DNA from: Butyrivibrio sp. INlla16
GTDB lineage: Bacteria > Bacillota > Clostridia > Lachnospirales > Lachnospiraceae
Assembly: GCF_900104155.1 (NCBI RefSeq)
Contig: NZ_FMYB01000012.1
Location: forward strand, 1 to 64,000
Reading direction: 5' to 3'
DNA: 64,000 nt
Shown: piece after piece, positions 41,959 through 50,867 of the stretch
Layout: every line of letters begins with the position of its first letter
How positions within the stretch are numbered: position 1 is the stretch's first letter
Notes under the pieces: generated by a model
What the model saw: the letters and a program-made list of their open reading frames with translations, nothing else
Databases searched by the model: none
Told to the model about the DNA's origin: nothing
Position numbers and translations under genes: made by a program

Positions 41959-44253
41959 TCACCATAGTTTTATCTTGTACTGTGCAACGCTCTCTACTGC
42001 ATCAATTCTGCAGGCACACTTCTTACCTTCTGCTTCTTCAGATAGCTGCGGCCATTCCTGAAGATAAATCTCCTGATCTTCGAAAAGCGGATGAATTACC
42101 ACTTCGCCTTCAAAGCTCTCCTCCAGCTCAGTTTTTCCTTCAGAACCGATAAAGCGCTTTAAGCCTATCTCCCAGTCCTGACCGGTGTAAAAACTGTCAG
42201 CGATCAGCTCTCCCTCGTGAAAAATATCGATATCACTTTTTGCAAAGAGTTCTCCACGATCTCCGGCATATTTTATATGAAGATAAATTTCGTCAATCTC
42301 TTCGTCTATTCCGGTGACATTAAGCTGATATGCCTTTTCGTCCTCTTTTATCTCAGCCTTGACCGGATTAAGCAGCGAATCCACATATCTGTAATCCGCA
42401 AAGTCCATGATGTCCACCATGTAGGTATCTGACACATTCTCTGCATCGTCATGGATAAATCCCGAAGGTGTCTCATCGAGGTCCGGCCACACTCTGAAGG
42501 AAACAGTGTGCTCATTTCCATCAGACGGAATCTCAGCATAAATCTCATAGCCGTTCGGATTGCCGTTTTCAAGTACACCGCTTCTTCTCCGGTTGCTGCC
42601 GATAATCCTGTCGACAACATCGTACTCACAGATTACCAGGTGCTCAGCGCCCCTCTCATCGGTTATCTTAACTGCATGCTCAGCTTCATAGCTGCTCAGT
42701 GTCACGATTTTAATGCTTCCAAGATCACCCTCTATCTCAGCTGCAGCCGAGTCTCTTTCATCCGCATAGAAAACGTATGCATTTTCTCTTCCTCTCTCAT
42801 CATGAAGAATGCAAAGAGGAATCATGTTGGCCTTCTTCAAAACTGCATCAAAGCCAATCGGCATGTTAAAGGGATAGAAGAAATAATCACCGTTTTTCAC
42901 ATCCCTCTCTTCAAACTCAGCTATCATATTTCCGTTTTCATCATGAGCCTTCAGGGTAATGGCGTCATGAGCTTCGAGCTCATATCTTCTCTGATAGTTA
43001 TTCACAAATAAAAATCCGCTCATCAGCTCTTCGCCGTTTATATCCTTTTTCACAGCCCTTACAGCAGTTCGAATGGCAGATGAGTTATCCGGCTTATCCG
43101 TATTTCCCGGCTGCGGAATGTAGGGCATATCGCAAAGTACCTCCCCGAAATCCGCGGTAAACATGGAAAGTCTTCTGACCCTTCTGTAGGTCTCGGACAT
43201 CTGCCCATACTCTTTAATAGGAGCATTAAAATCATAGGACAAAACCGGAAGATCGTTGGGATATCCTGTCTCCCTGCTCTCCTGAAGAGTAGTAAGTTTT
43301 CCCTCAGGATTCGTTCCGCCGTGGTACATATAATAGCCAAGAAGATTAGCACCACTGCCCATTTTCACCATGCTCATGGCCTCGGTATCGGTTCCGGTCG
43401 CTATGCATCTTCTGTGGTGAGTAACCTGAAGTCCGCCTCCGAGCTCAGCTGTAAGATAAGGGAATTTATCCATATCAAAAGTGATCCCGACACCAAGTCC
43501 GTGGTCGGACCCGATGTTGTGGTCGTTTCTTTCTTTGGTAAAAATATAGTTGCCGCTTGGTTCGATTTCAGTGGTTCTCTGATCCCAGGGTGCTTCACAG
43601 TAGCCGCCCATAACAGGAAGCATGCCCCCTGTAACAGCGCCGCCCCAACCGGTTGCCGTATAGATTGGGACATCAAATCCAATTTCCACAGCCATGTCGC
43701 GAAGGGTTCGCATGTGCTTTTCACCCTCCTCGCCGCCAAAACCACCACAGTGTCCGTACTCGTTTTCAATCTGCACTCCGATGATAGGACCGCCATCCTT
43801 CAGGAAAAATCCCTTTGCCTGCTCATAGATGTGCTCATAAAAATTTCTCGCATGCTCAAGATATTCAGGCGCATTGCTTCTAAGTTCGTATCCTTTTTCT
43901 TTAGCATCCTCAAGAAGCCAGTCCGGGAAACCACCATTTCTTGCTTCGCCGTGTGCCCAGGGTCCTATTCTAAGGATGCAGTTTAGTCCTACGTTTTTAA
44001 CAGTGCCGAGGAACTTTCGAAGGTTCCTGTCACCGCTAAAGTCGAACTCACCGCGAATTTCCTCGTGATGAATCCATATTGTGTAGAGCGATACGATAGA
44101 GACACCGCCGCTCTTCATTTTGCAGAGTTCTTCCTCCCAATATCTGTTCCTGTATCTGGAAAAGTGCATTTCACCCATTACGGGATAGAAGCCCTTTCCG
44201 TCAAGGGTAAGTGACATGGTATTAAATGATAATTGTGAATCTTTTGATAGCAT
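41959..44253 (-). CDS. GH35-family beta-galactosidase
   Basis: The 764-residue enzyme matches glycoside hydrolase family 35: an N-terminal TIM barrel starting with GEMHFSRYRNRYWEEELCKM, then TIWIHHEEIRGEFDFSG, the acid/base signature GPIIGVQIENEYG, and a nucleophile candidate in YLTAELGGG. Beta-sandwich domains make up the C-terminal half. No signal peptide, so it hydrolyses imported beta-galactosides in the cytoplasm. AGGAG precedes the ATG. It is the last gene of the LacI/ABC sugar operon and supports a galactoside substrate for the importer. Confidence 0.87.
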   Translation of the reverse strand: MLSKDSQLSFNTMSLTLDGKGFYPVMGEMHFSRYRNRYWEEELCKMKSGGVSIVSLYTIWIHHEEIRGEFDFSGDRNLRKFLGTVKNVGLNCILRIGPWAHGEARNGGFPDWLLEDAKEKGYELRSNAPEYLEHARNFYEHIYEQAKGFFLKDGGPIIGVQIENEYGHCGGFGGEEGEKHMRTLRDMAVEIGFDVPIYTATGWGGAVTGGMLPVMGGYCEAPWDQRTTEIEPSGNYIFTKERNDHNIGSDHGLGVGITFDMDKFPYLTAELGGGLQVTHHRRCIATGTDTEAMSMVKMGSGANLLGYYMYHGGTNPEGKLTTLQESRETGYPNDLPVLSYDFNAPIKEYGQMSETYRRVRRLSMFTADFGEVLCDMPYIPQPGNTDKPDNSSAIRTAVRAVKKDINGEELMSGFLFVNNYQRRYELEAHDAITLKAHDENGNMIAEFEERDVKNGDYFFYPFNMPIGFDAVLKKANMIPLCILHDERGRENAYVFYADERDSAAAEIEGDLGSIKIVTLSSYEAEHAVKITDERGAEHLVICEYDVVDRIIGSNRRRSGVLENGNPNGYEIYAEIPSDGNEHTVSFRVWPDLDETPSGFIHDDAENVSDTYMVDIMDFADYRYVDSLLNPVKAEIKEDEKAYQLNVTGIDEEIDEIYLHIKYAGDRGELFAKSDIDIFHEGELIADSFYTGQDWEIGLKRFIGSEGKTELEESFEGEVVIHPLFEDQEIYLQEWPQLSEEAEGKKCACRIDAVESVAQYKIKLW

Positions 44254-44273
44254 ATTTTTCTCCTAGGGTAAGG

Positions 44274-44303
44274 TAAAGAGAGCACTACTTCGTGCTCTCT
44301 TTC
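44274..44303 (-). terminator. Hairpin at the end of the LacI gene
   Basis: AAAGAGAGCAC (44274-44284) pairs with GTGCTCTCTTT (44292-44302). It overlaps the last codons and stop of the LacI gene. Only TTTACC follows on the minus strand, so it is probably an attenuator or processing site, not a full stop before the beta-galactosidase gene. Confidence 0.55.
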
Positions 44304-45292
44304 ATTATTACTTCGTAGGTCTTGAGTTTCTGGTTCTCGACCTTCTCGCCGTCGATTAGTCGCAGTAGCATTCTTGTTGCAACAGCGCCCAGGTTTCTGT
44401 CGTCAAAATTTAGTGACGTAACTGGAACCACAGAGTTTTCAAGCGTTGTACTGTTGTAGAAAGATGCGAGTCTAAGGTCCTCGGGTATTTTGATATTTGC
44501 TGTTCTGCAGATTCTTATCACATAAGCAGCAAGCATATCATCCATACAGATTACACCGTCGACCTCCTCGGCTGCCAGTCGCTTTACTATCTCAGTCATC
44601 TTCTGTTCGTTTCCCTGATCAAGGAAAACCAGCGACTCATCAAGCTTTTTCCCTGTCTGTGCAAAGGCTGCTGCAAACCCTTCATATCTCTTCTTCGTGA
44701 TCACAAGATTTCTTGATCCTCCGAGGAGAGCAAGTTTAGTGTGCCCTTTTCCTATCATAATCGAGGTGAGTTCCTTGCATGCATCAAAGTGATCGTTATC
44801 AACCGTGATGATTCTCTCATCCGGTGATTCACCTATTGCAACGAAAGGAACGCCGCTTTTAAGCAGATATTCTGCAGGCTTGTCATAAATCAGAGTTCTT
44901 GTCAGAACAACACCGTCAACCTTGCGATTTTCAATAATTCTCTTAAGGCTGCTCATGTCATCTCCGCTGACCACAGACACGATAATATCATATCCGTGTC
45001 CGCTGGTCACTTCACTCATTCCGACAAGACACTTCTGAAAAAACGAAAGATCCACAAGAGAATAATCCCCCGGCCAGACTACAGCAATACTGAAGGTTCG
45101 GCTCTCAGCAAGGCTCTTTGCTACGACATTCGGTCTGAAATTATTTTGATCAATGTATTCAAGAATGCGGGTCCTTGTAGCTTCACCTATACGCCCCTTT
45201 CCCGAAATAGCCCTGGAAACGGTGGTTTTGGAAACTCCAAGGGCAGCCGCTACATCCTCAAGTGTAGTTTTTTTTGCATTATTCATTTTCAT
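44285..45292 (-). CDS. LacI-family regulator
   Basis: The 335-residue protein has an N-terminal LacI helix-turn-helix (LEDVAAALGVSKTTVSRAIS) and hinge region, followed by a periplasmic-binding-like sugar domain. It sits between the permease genes and the beta-galactosidase gene in the same direction. It is likely to bind the CG-centred sites at 49194-49349 and release on sugar. No good ribosome site is seen before the ATG at 45292; a second ATG two codons on is also possible. Confidence 0.87.
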   Translation of the reverse strand: MKMNNAKKTTLEDVAAALGVSKTTVSRAISGKGRIGEATRTRILEYIDQNNFRPNVVAKSLAESRTFSIAVVWPGDYSLVDLSFFQKCLVGMSEVTSGHGYDIIVSVVSGDDMSSLKRIIENRKVDGVVLTRTLIYDKPAEYLLKSGVPFVAIGESPDERIITVDNDHFDACKELTSIMIGKGHTKLALLGGSRNLVITKKRYEGFAAAFAQTGKKLDESLVFLDQGNEQKMTEIVKRLAAEEVDGVICMDDMLAAYVIRICRTANIKIPEDLRLASFYNSTTLENSVVPVTSLNFDDRNLGAVATRMLLRLIDGEKVENQKLKTYEVIMKESTK

Positions 45293-45371
45293 AATGTAGT
45301 TCTGCTCTCACTTCGTTCGCCAGAACGACCTTTCTCACTAGGCTCGAAAGGACCTCGCCAAGTGATAAAGG

Positions 45372-46232
45372 TCAACCTTTAACAGCACCGCCGGTTACAC
45401 CTTCAACATAGTATTTCTGAAGGAACATAAACAGAAGTAATACAGGGATTGCAATAAGTACTCCGCCTGCGCAGAATCTTGTGAAATATCCCTGATAGTC
45501 GTTGGTCCAAACCCATCTTGTCATAGCTACCGCAACGTTATAGCTGGTGTCATGACCAAAAGCAACATAGGATGCAAATACGTAATCACACCAGGGTGCC
45601 ATGAATGCAACCAGCGCGGTGTAGATAATGATTGGCTTTGACATAGGAATAATCATTGTAAAGAATATTCTTGCTCTTGTAGCACCGTCAATTCTTGCAG
45701 CCTCATCAAGAGCCTTCGGAATTGTGTCAAAGTAACCTTTACATACGTAGTAACCCATACCTGAGCTGGCAACAGAAACAAGGATAAGTCCGGGTACCGC
45801 ACCTGCCTGAGTAAGTCCGAACTGCTTCAAAAGGAAGTACAGACAGATCATTGTGAGGAATCCCGGGAACATTCCCAGAATCAGCCAGAAGCGCATGAGC
45901 AGTGTTCTGCCCTTAAATCTCATTCTTGAAAGAGCATAGCTTACGCAGAGGATGATTATCGTCTGAAAAATAGTGACACAAACAGCTATGATAAGTGTGT
46001 TTGCATACCATTTTACGAAGTTAGTCTCCCCTGAGAACAGGAATCTGTAGTTATCCAGTGAAAAAGTATGAGGCACCAGATAATCAACCATTCCGCCGTA
46101 CTCGTTCGAATAGGATCTGAAGCTCTGAAGCACCAGTCCCACAAAAGGGAACAGCCAGATAATACTTATTAAAATAAGAACGATATAACCTATAACGTTA
46201 CTTACGGTTCTTTTTCTTTTATATGATTTCAT
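45372..46232 (-). CDS. Sugar ABC transporter permease (MalG type)
   Basis: The 286-residue permease has six membrane helices and the EAA motif DEAARIDGATRARIFFTMIIPM. It pairs with the MalF-type permease and binding protein next to it. The ATG shares its A with the stop of the upstream gene (TGATG), so the two are coupled. No ATPase gene is in the operon, so a shared MsmX-like ATPase encoded elsewhere is assumed. Confidence 0.88.
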   Translation of the reverse strand: MKSYKRKRTVSNVIGYIVLILISIIWLFPFVGLVLQSFRSYSNEYGGMVDYLVPHTFSLDNYRFLFSGETNFVKWYANTLIIAVCVTIFQTIIILCVSYALSRMRFKGRTLLMRFWLILGMFPGFLTMICLYFLLKQFGLTQAGAVPGLILVSVASSGMGYYVCKGYFDTIPKALDEAARIDGATRARIFFTMIIPMSKPIIIYTALVAFMAPWCDYVFASYVAFGHDTSYNVAVAMTRWVWTNDYQGYFTRFCAGGVLIAIPVLLLFMFLQKYYVEGVTGGAVKG

Positions 46233-47629
46233 CACTGGAAGCCCTCCTCATCTCTTACTGACGGAAGCATGTTGTAAACCACAAGGGAAACAACTGCTGT
46301 AACAATAAATACTACGATTCCGAGAACAGCTGCCATCTTATAGTTGGTATCCGTAACCGTCATCTTATAGAGCCAGGTTACCAGAAGGTCTGTATTACCT
46401 GCTCTCTCAGCAAGATTCATGGACTGCGGTTTTCCCTGAGTAAGAAGGTAGATGACGTTGAAGTTATTGAGGTTACCTGTGTACTGTGTAAGAAGGAAAG
46501 GTCCTGTTACAAACAGCATGTAGGGAAGTGTAATACTTCTGAACATCTGCCATCCGTTGGCACCGTCGATCTTCGCACTCTCGTACAGATCCTCCGGGAT
46601 ATTCATCAAAAGTCCCGTAGCGATAAGCATCATGTACGGAATACCTATCCAGATATTAACCACAATAATTGTAATTCTGGCGAGCATGGGATCTGTCCAG
46701 AACGGGATGTAGGATTGTATAAATCCCCACTTCTTCAGATAACCATTGATAAGGCCATCGTTTGCAAACATTTTCATGACATACAAAAGTGATACGAACT
46801 GAGGTACCGCTATTGTCATGACAAGAATTGTTCTCCAGAGCTTTTTAAATTTTATACCCTTTTTATTAATCAGAATTGCAACAGCAAGTCCAAGGAAGTA
46901 ATCGATGAACGTTGCAAGGAAAGCCCATATAAGTGTCCAAAGGAGAACCTGTACGAATGTGGGACCAAGTCCGTTCTTTGAAAATGAAACAAGGTTTTTA
47001 AAGTTCTCCAGTCCCACCCAGGTGAAAAGATTGGTAGGTGACTGGTGATTTTTATCATAATTGGTGAAAGCTACCAAAATCATGAAAACAATAGGCAGCA
47101 CAGTGAATACAAACACACCCGTTACCGGAAGTGCCAGAAGTGTTTTATCAAAATTCTTATCAAGTAAGGAACGAAGGGCATCGCCGTTGGTGGGAAGTTT
47201 TTTCCCTGACTTAAGTGCCAGCTCTTCCTTACGATTTTCCTTAATATTGATGTACCAGATTGTAATCAGAGCGATTATAGCGAAAACACAGAGTATTCCA
47301 AACAGCAGAATAAGAAAGCTGTTGTCGCCATAAACCGTCTTTCTCTTAACTTTTTTGGTGGCGATTGTACCAAGAGTTGTTATCTTGGACAGATACTGCC
47401 ATCCGAAACCAAACATAAACCAGAAGAAAAGCACCTCACACAGAAGAAGCGCAATTCCTATAACAAATTGTCCTCTTAAAATAGGACCAAGTCCGAGAAT
47501 TATAAATGAGAGCTTTGTCTTTATATCTCCCTGTGCAAATGTTACTCCGATCTCCTTAAAGCCATTCCCGATAGCCTCAAAGAACAAAGACGCTCCGCTC
47601 TTTTTCTTATTATTCGCGTCTCCTCCCAT
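46232..47629 (-). CDS. Sugar ABC transporter permease (MalF type)
   Basis: The 465-residue permease has an extra N-terminal membrane portion (about the first 160 residues, three helices with a long polar loop) before the core permease with EAA motif YESAKIDGANGWQMFRSITLPYM. This long form is usual for MalF of maltodextrin-type systems. The ATG at 47629 follows GGAGG at 8 nt; the open frame extends to 47671 without a ribosome site. Confidence 0.87.
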   Translation of the reverse strand: MGGDANNKKKSGASLFFEAIGNGFKEIGVTFAQGDIKTKLSFIILGLGPILRGQFVIGIALLLCEVLFFWFMFGFGWQYLSKITTLGTIATKKVKRKTVYGDNSFLILLFGILCVFAIIALITIWYINIKENRKEELALKSGKKLPTNGDALRSLLDKNFDKTLLALPVTGVFVFTVLPIVFMILVAFTNYDKNHQSPTNLFTWVGLENFKNLVSFSKNGLGPTFVQVLLWTLIWAFLATFIDYFLGLAVAILINKKGIKFKKLWRTILVMTIAVPQFVSLLYVMKMFANDGLINGYLKKWGFIQSYIPFWTDPMLARITIIVVNIWIGIPYMMLIATGLLMNIPEDLYESAKIDGANGWQMFRSITLPYMLFVTGPFLLTQYTGNLNNFNVIYLLTQGKPQSMNLAERAGNTDLLVTWLYKMTVTDTNYKMAAVLGIVVFIVTAVVSLVVYNMLPSVRDEEGFQ

Positions 47630-47680
47630 ACCTTCGGCCTCCTTATCTATAGAACAAACTAGTCTTTCCAAATCCTAAGA

Positions 47681-47712
47681 CAGGCTCGGAAACAATAGTG
47701 ATTCCGAGCCTG
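47681..47712 (-). promoter_or_regulatory. Intercistronic stem-loop between binding protein and permease genes
   Basis: CAGGCTCGGAA (47681-47691) pairs with TTCCGAGCCTG (47702-47712), and outer CCTAA/TTAGG words extend it. It lacks a good T-run on the minus strand. Similar hairpins after binding-protein genes partly stop or stabilise the transcript, so binding protein is made in excess over permease. Confidence 0.7.
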
Positions 47713-47744
47713 AAGTTAGGATCTTATATCAGTTTTATGAAAAA

Positions 47745-49139
47745 TTACTGAGCATAGCCTTCACATGTTGTCTGGAAGTCCTCAAGAGCCTTCATGAAGT
47801 CATCGTCAGAAGAATCCTTTGTGATCTCACCGGAGATAACTGAATCACCGAGTGATGTAGCAAGTGACCAATACTCGCCGGGATACTGTCCCTGAGGAAT
47901 TGTGTACTGAAGCTGTTCTGCAAGAGCTGAAAGTGCTTCGTCTGCCTTAACCTCATCAGACTGCTGAGCATTGAGGTTTGAAGGGCCCCAACCTACTGCA
48001 TTGTATCTTGCAAGCTGAACGTCTTCGCTTGAAAGAAATGCTGCAAGAGCATCACATACTGCAAGCTTGTTGTCATCCTGCTGAGGCTTAACACCAAGGA
48101 GCTTGAAGCCACCAAAACCGCTCATCTGATAGCTCTTGCCATCAGCGCCCTCAAATGTAGGAAGCTTAGCGCATGCATAGTTGTCGCCGAAAAGATCCTT
48201 AACTGTTCCTGCATCCCATGTACCATCGATGATAGCACCAACGTTTGTAGCCTCACCTGCTGCTGATCCATTCTGGAAGGACTTGGAAGAAGCAAGCTCT
48301 GCGATCTCCTTAAGTGCAACAACACCTGCATCGGAAGCGTATGTAGAATTACATTTTGTAAAGTTACCTTCATCATCTGTATCGTATGTAAGCTCAGCAC
48401 CTGCACCAAAGAAGAATGCTGTCTGATACCATCCGGAGTTGATCTCGCAGTAGAAGTTCTTACCTGCTGCTTCACAATCAGCAACGATGCCTTCAAGTGT
48501 GGAAGGATCACTTACAACGCTCTTATCATAGTAAAGGAAATAACCATTGTCAGATGTAATAGGATATGCATAAAGTGTGCCACCTACTGTAGCTGCTGAA
48601 ACAGCACCGGCATCGTTCTCAGCCTTTACTGCCTCTGCATTGCTCTCCTCAACCTCTTCAAGAGCACCTGCAGTAACAAGTCTTGCGATCTGATCCTGAG
48701 CAAATGCATAAACATCGGCACCTGCCTCAACGTCTGTGATCATGTTACCTGCTGCATCACCTTCACCTACAGGCTCAACTGTAAATGTGTAGCCTGAGAA
48801 TTCAGGATGCTCGCTCTGGAAAGTTGCGATCTGCTCATTTGTGAAATCAACTACGTTATCAGCAACCCATACCTTGATCTCGCCTGTGCCGTAGTCTGTG
48901 TCGTCTGCTGCTTCCTCGACTGCATCCGCAACATCCTCTGTAACGTCCTCTGCAACGTCCTCTGCTGCATCTGCAACATCTCCTGCAGCTTCCTCAACCG
49001 CATCTGCTGTTTCCGTGGCTGCATCTGCAACACTCTGTGCTGTGTCTGCTGCTGAATCCGCACCGCTGCCGCCGCATCCTGCAAGCATTGTAGCAGCAAC
49101 TGCTGTAGACAACATAACTGATACCAATTTCTTTTTCAT
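47745..49139 (-). CDS. Sugar-binding lipoprotein (MalE type)
   Basis: The 464-residue protein has a lipoprotein signal (MLAGCGG, lipidated Cys at about residue 22), then an unusual helical linker of about 55 residues made of repeated (D/E)-A-V/A-(D/E) steps, rich in Ala, Asp and Glu, and a solute-binding domain starting GEIKVWVADNV. The mature domain resembles maltodextrin-binding proteins. GGAGGAG lies before the ATG at 49139; the frame extends to 49247 without a ribosome site. First gene of the operon; the adjacent beta-galactosidase points to a galactoside ligand. Confidence 0.87.
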   Translation of the reverse strand: MKKKLVSVMLSTAVAATMLAGCGGSGADSAADTAQSVADAATETADAVEEAAGDVADAAEDVAEDVTEDVADAVEEAADDTDYGTGEIKVWVADNVVDFTNEQIATFQSEHPEFSGYTFTVEPVGEGDAAGNMITDVEAGADVYAFAQDQIARLVTAGALEEVEESNAEAVKAENDAGAVSAATVGGTLYAYPITSDNGYFLYYDKSVVSDPSTLEGIVADCEAAGKNFYCEINSGWYQTAFFFGAGAELTYDTDDEGNFTKCNSTYASDAGVVALKEIAELASSKSFQNGSAAGEATNVGAIIDGTWDAGTVKDLFGDNYACAKLPTFEGADGKSYQMSGFGGFKLLGVKPQQDDNKLAVCDALAAFLSSEDVQLARYNAVGWGPSNLNAQQSDEVKADEALSALAEQLQYTIPQGQYPGEYWSLATSLGDSVISGEITKDSSDDDFMKALEDFQTTCEGYAQ

Positions 49140-49193
49140 TTCTTCTCCTCCATTTACCGAAACTATGGTTTTGGTTTCTATTGCGCAACAATA

Positions 49194-49349
49194 TGCGCAA
49201 TCGGTTGTTCTGAAAGTAATTGTAGTCCTGTATATTGTTGTGGTCAATGGGGATTTTTTAACAAACGTAAAACGTTTTCCTTATACAATTTGCACAATCG
49301 ATTATTAAGTCGTGGTTTTAGGGTGCGCGCTTTGCGCAACCGCTAAACC
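49194..49349 (-). promoter_or_regulatory. LacI-type operator-like sites
   Basis: Three similar 17-bp words begin TGCRCAAYCG: 49194-49210 (TGCGCAATCGGTTGTTC), 49291-49307 (TGCACAATCGATTATTA) and 49333-49349 (TGCGCAACCGCTAAACC). Each has near-dyad symmetry around a central CG, the usual LacI-family form. A further TTGCGCAA half-site lies at 49181. The LacI protein of the operon is the obvious candidate. Confidence 0.55.
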
Positions 49350-49472
49350 AATGGTAAACACAGGCTTTATGTCATCTTCAAGTTTACATATAAAGTTTGT
49401 GCAGAAGTGCCATTTTACCCCTAAAATCCTGGCTTTTCGTTCCCTCTATTTTGCAAAAGCCGCATAAAATAA

Positions 49473-49505
49473 GGGCGAAAACGCTTTCTAAAAGTGTTTT
49501 CGCCC
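49473..49505 (-). terminator. Terminator of pilT
   Basis: GGGCGAAAACGC (49473-49484) pairs with GTGTTTTCGCCC (49494-49505) with one G-U pair and a short loop; AT-rich flank (TTATTTTATG) follows on the minus strand. Confidence 0.75.
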
Positions 49506-49549
49506 CTATTTTCCCTAAACAAATTATCTTTATATCAAATATTTTGATC

Positions 49550-50611
49550 TTATCTCAAAATCTTATTCTGCATAACTTCGGGATCCTGAGCGTACTGAAT
49601 CGCCTTGTCTCTTGAAATCTTTCCGGCTCTGCACAGATCAATGATGGCTTCATCCATAGTGACCATGCCAAGCTTTCTGTTTGTCTGCATAATAGTGATG
49701 AGCTGGTGTGTTTTTCCTTCTCGAATCATGTTTCTTACCGCAGAATTGACGTGCATGACTTCGAAAGCTGCTACCCTTGCCTCCTCATCAATTGTCGGTA
49801 TAAGCTGCTGCGAGATAACAGCTTCAAGAACGTTCGCCAGCTGAATTCTGATCTGTTGCTGCTGATGCGGAGGGAATACATCAATTATTCTGTCCACTGT
49901 GCTTGCGGCACCGATCGTGTGAAGCGTTGATAAAACAAGATGGCCTGTCTCCGCTGCGGTAATCGCAGTGCTTATGGTCTCAAGATCACGCATCTCTCCT
50001 ACAAGGATAACATCGGGGTCCTCACGCAGGGCTGCGCGCAGCGCATTCGCATAATTGTCACTGTCCAGTCCAACCTCGCGCTGGTTTACAATGGATTTAT
50101 CATGGTGATACAGGAACTCTATGGGATCCTCCAGAGTGATGATATGCGCTTCCCTGTTGCTGTTTATCATATCGATTATGGAGGCAAGCGTTGTGGATTT
50201 TCCTGATCCCGTGGGACCTGTTACAAGCACAAGGCCTCGCTGTCTCTGATACAGATTAATGACAGATGAGGGGATACCCAAAGTTTCCGCATCGGGAATT
50301 GTCGTCTCAACAAGGCGGATTGCCATGGCAATTGAGCCTCTTTGTTTAAAAACGTTCAGCCTGAAACGCCCCAGCCCCATAATTGAAAAGGACATATCGT
50401 GCTGTCCGTTTGCTTCCAGCAGTTCCTTTTGCTTTACGCTCATGATGGTATCGGCTATTTCCCTGGTATCGTCCGGCAGCATTTTGTTATAGCCCTCGAG
50501 CGCGATGAGCTTGCCGTTCACACGCATCTTGGGAGGAATACCAACCGTAATATGCACATCAGATGCACCATGTTCCTTTGCTGTTTTCAGAATATCATCA
50601 ATCCTTGACAT
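49550..50611 (-). CDS. pilT: Type IV pilus retraction ATPase PilT
   Basis: The 353-residue ATPase has the PilT layout: an N-terminal PAS-like part (HGASDVHITVGIPPKMRVNG), Walker A TGPTGSGKSTTL, Asp box DPDVILVGEMRD, His box TGHLVLSTLHT, and the AIRNLIRE-type motif as AVRNMIREGK. It retracts type IV pili for twitching or DNA uptake. GGAGGAAA precedes the ATG at 50611; a longer frame from 50659 has none. No other pilus genes are nearby, but comM and dprA are divergent next door. Confidence 0.93.
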   Translation of the reverse strand: MSRIDDILKTAKEHGASDVHITVGIPPKMRVNGKLIALEGYNKMLPDDTREIADTIMSVKQKELLEANGQHDMSFSIMGLGRFRLNVFKQRGSIAMAIRLVETTIPDAETLGIPSSVINLYQRQRGLVLVTGPTGSGKSTTLASIIDMINSNREAHIITLEDPIEFLYHHDKSIVNQREVGLDSDNYANALRAALREDPDVILVGEMRDLETISTAITAAETGHLVLSTLHTIGAASTVDRIIDVFPPHQQQQIRIQLANVLEAVISQQLIPTIDEEARVAAFEVMHVNSAVRNMIREGKTHQLITIMQTNRKLGMVTMDEAIIDLCRAGKISRDKAIQYAQDPEVMQNKILR

Positions 50612-50721
50612 GACATTTCCTCCTATCTTTATCTTGTAGATACAGGGGACAAAAGTCAACGAACATAGAATGAAATAAAGCTAAAATTTAGATGAATTTT
50701 TGTTACTTTAGAATTTTCCTC

Positions 50722-50867
50722 TTGCAAAAAGGTCTCGTTTGTATATAATTGTTTTTGCGCGTAAACGCGCTTATTTTTTCCACACGGAGTTTCTCCGTAT
50801 TTTCCTGTATTTGATTTCGAAGAAATCCTTTGATGCGCTATTTTTGCGCCCGAAAGGAGTATTTTTA
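50722..50867 (+). promoter_or_regulatory. Promoter and structured leader of comM-dprA
   Basis: TTGCAA (50722-50727) and TATAAT (50744-50749) are 16 bp apart. The predicted transcript starts at about 50756, directly at a hairpin GCGCG-TAAA-CGCGC (50757-50770) followed by TTATTTTTT, an intrinsic-terminator form. A second hairpin ACGGAG-TTT-CTCCGT (50784-50798) and a weak third (GCGC words at 50835 and 50846) follow before AAAGGAG. This suggests attenuation or an RNA-stability leader. Confidence 0.55.

Larger units (their letters stand above)
49140..49549. other. Intergenic control region of the sugar operon
   Basis: No gene. It carries three CG-centred operator-like sites (49194-49349), the inverted word pair AAACGTAAAACGTTTT (49264-49278), and a terminator for the incoming pilT transcript (49473-49505). 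The promoter of the sugar operon is expected here on the minus strand but no clear -35/-10 pair was settled. Confidence 0.6.

Noticed and set aside
48851..49099. Gln/Arg-rich and Ala/Ser-rich frames opposite or alongside the binding-protein linker
   Set aside because: They are by-products of the repetitive Ala/Asp/Glu codons of the real gene.
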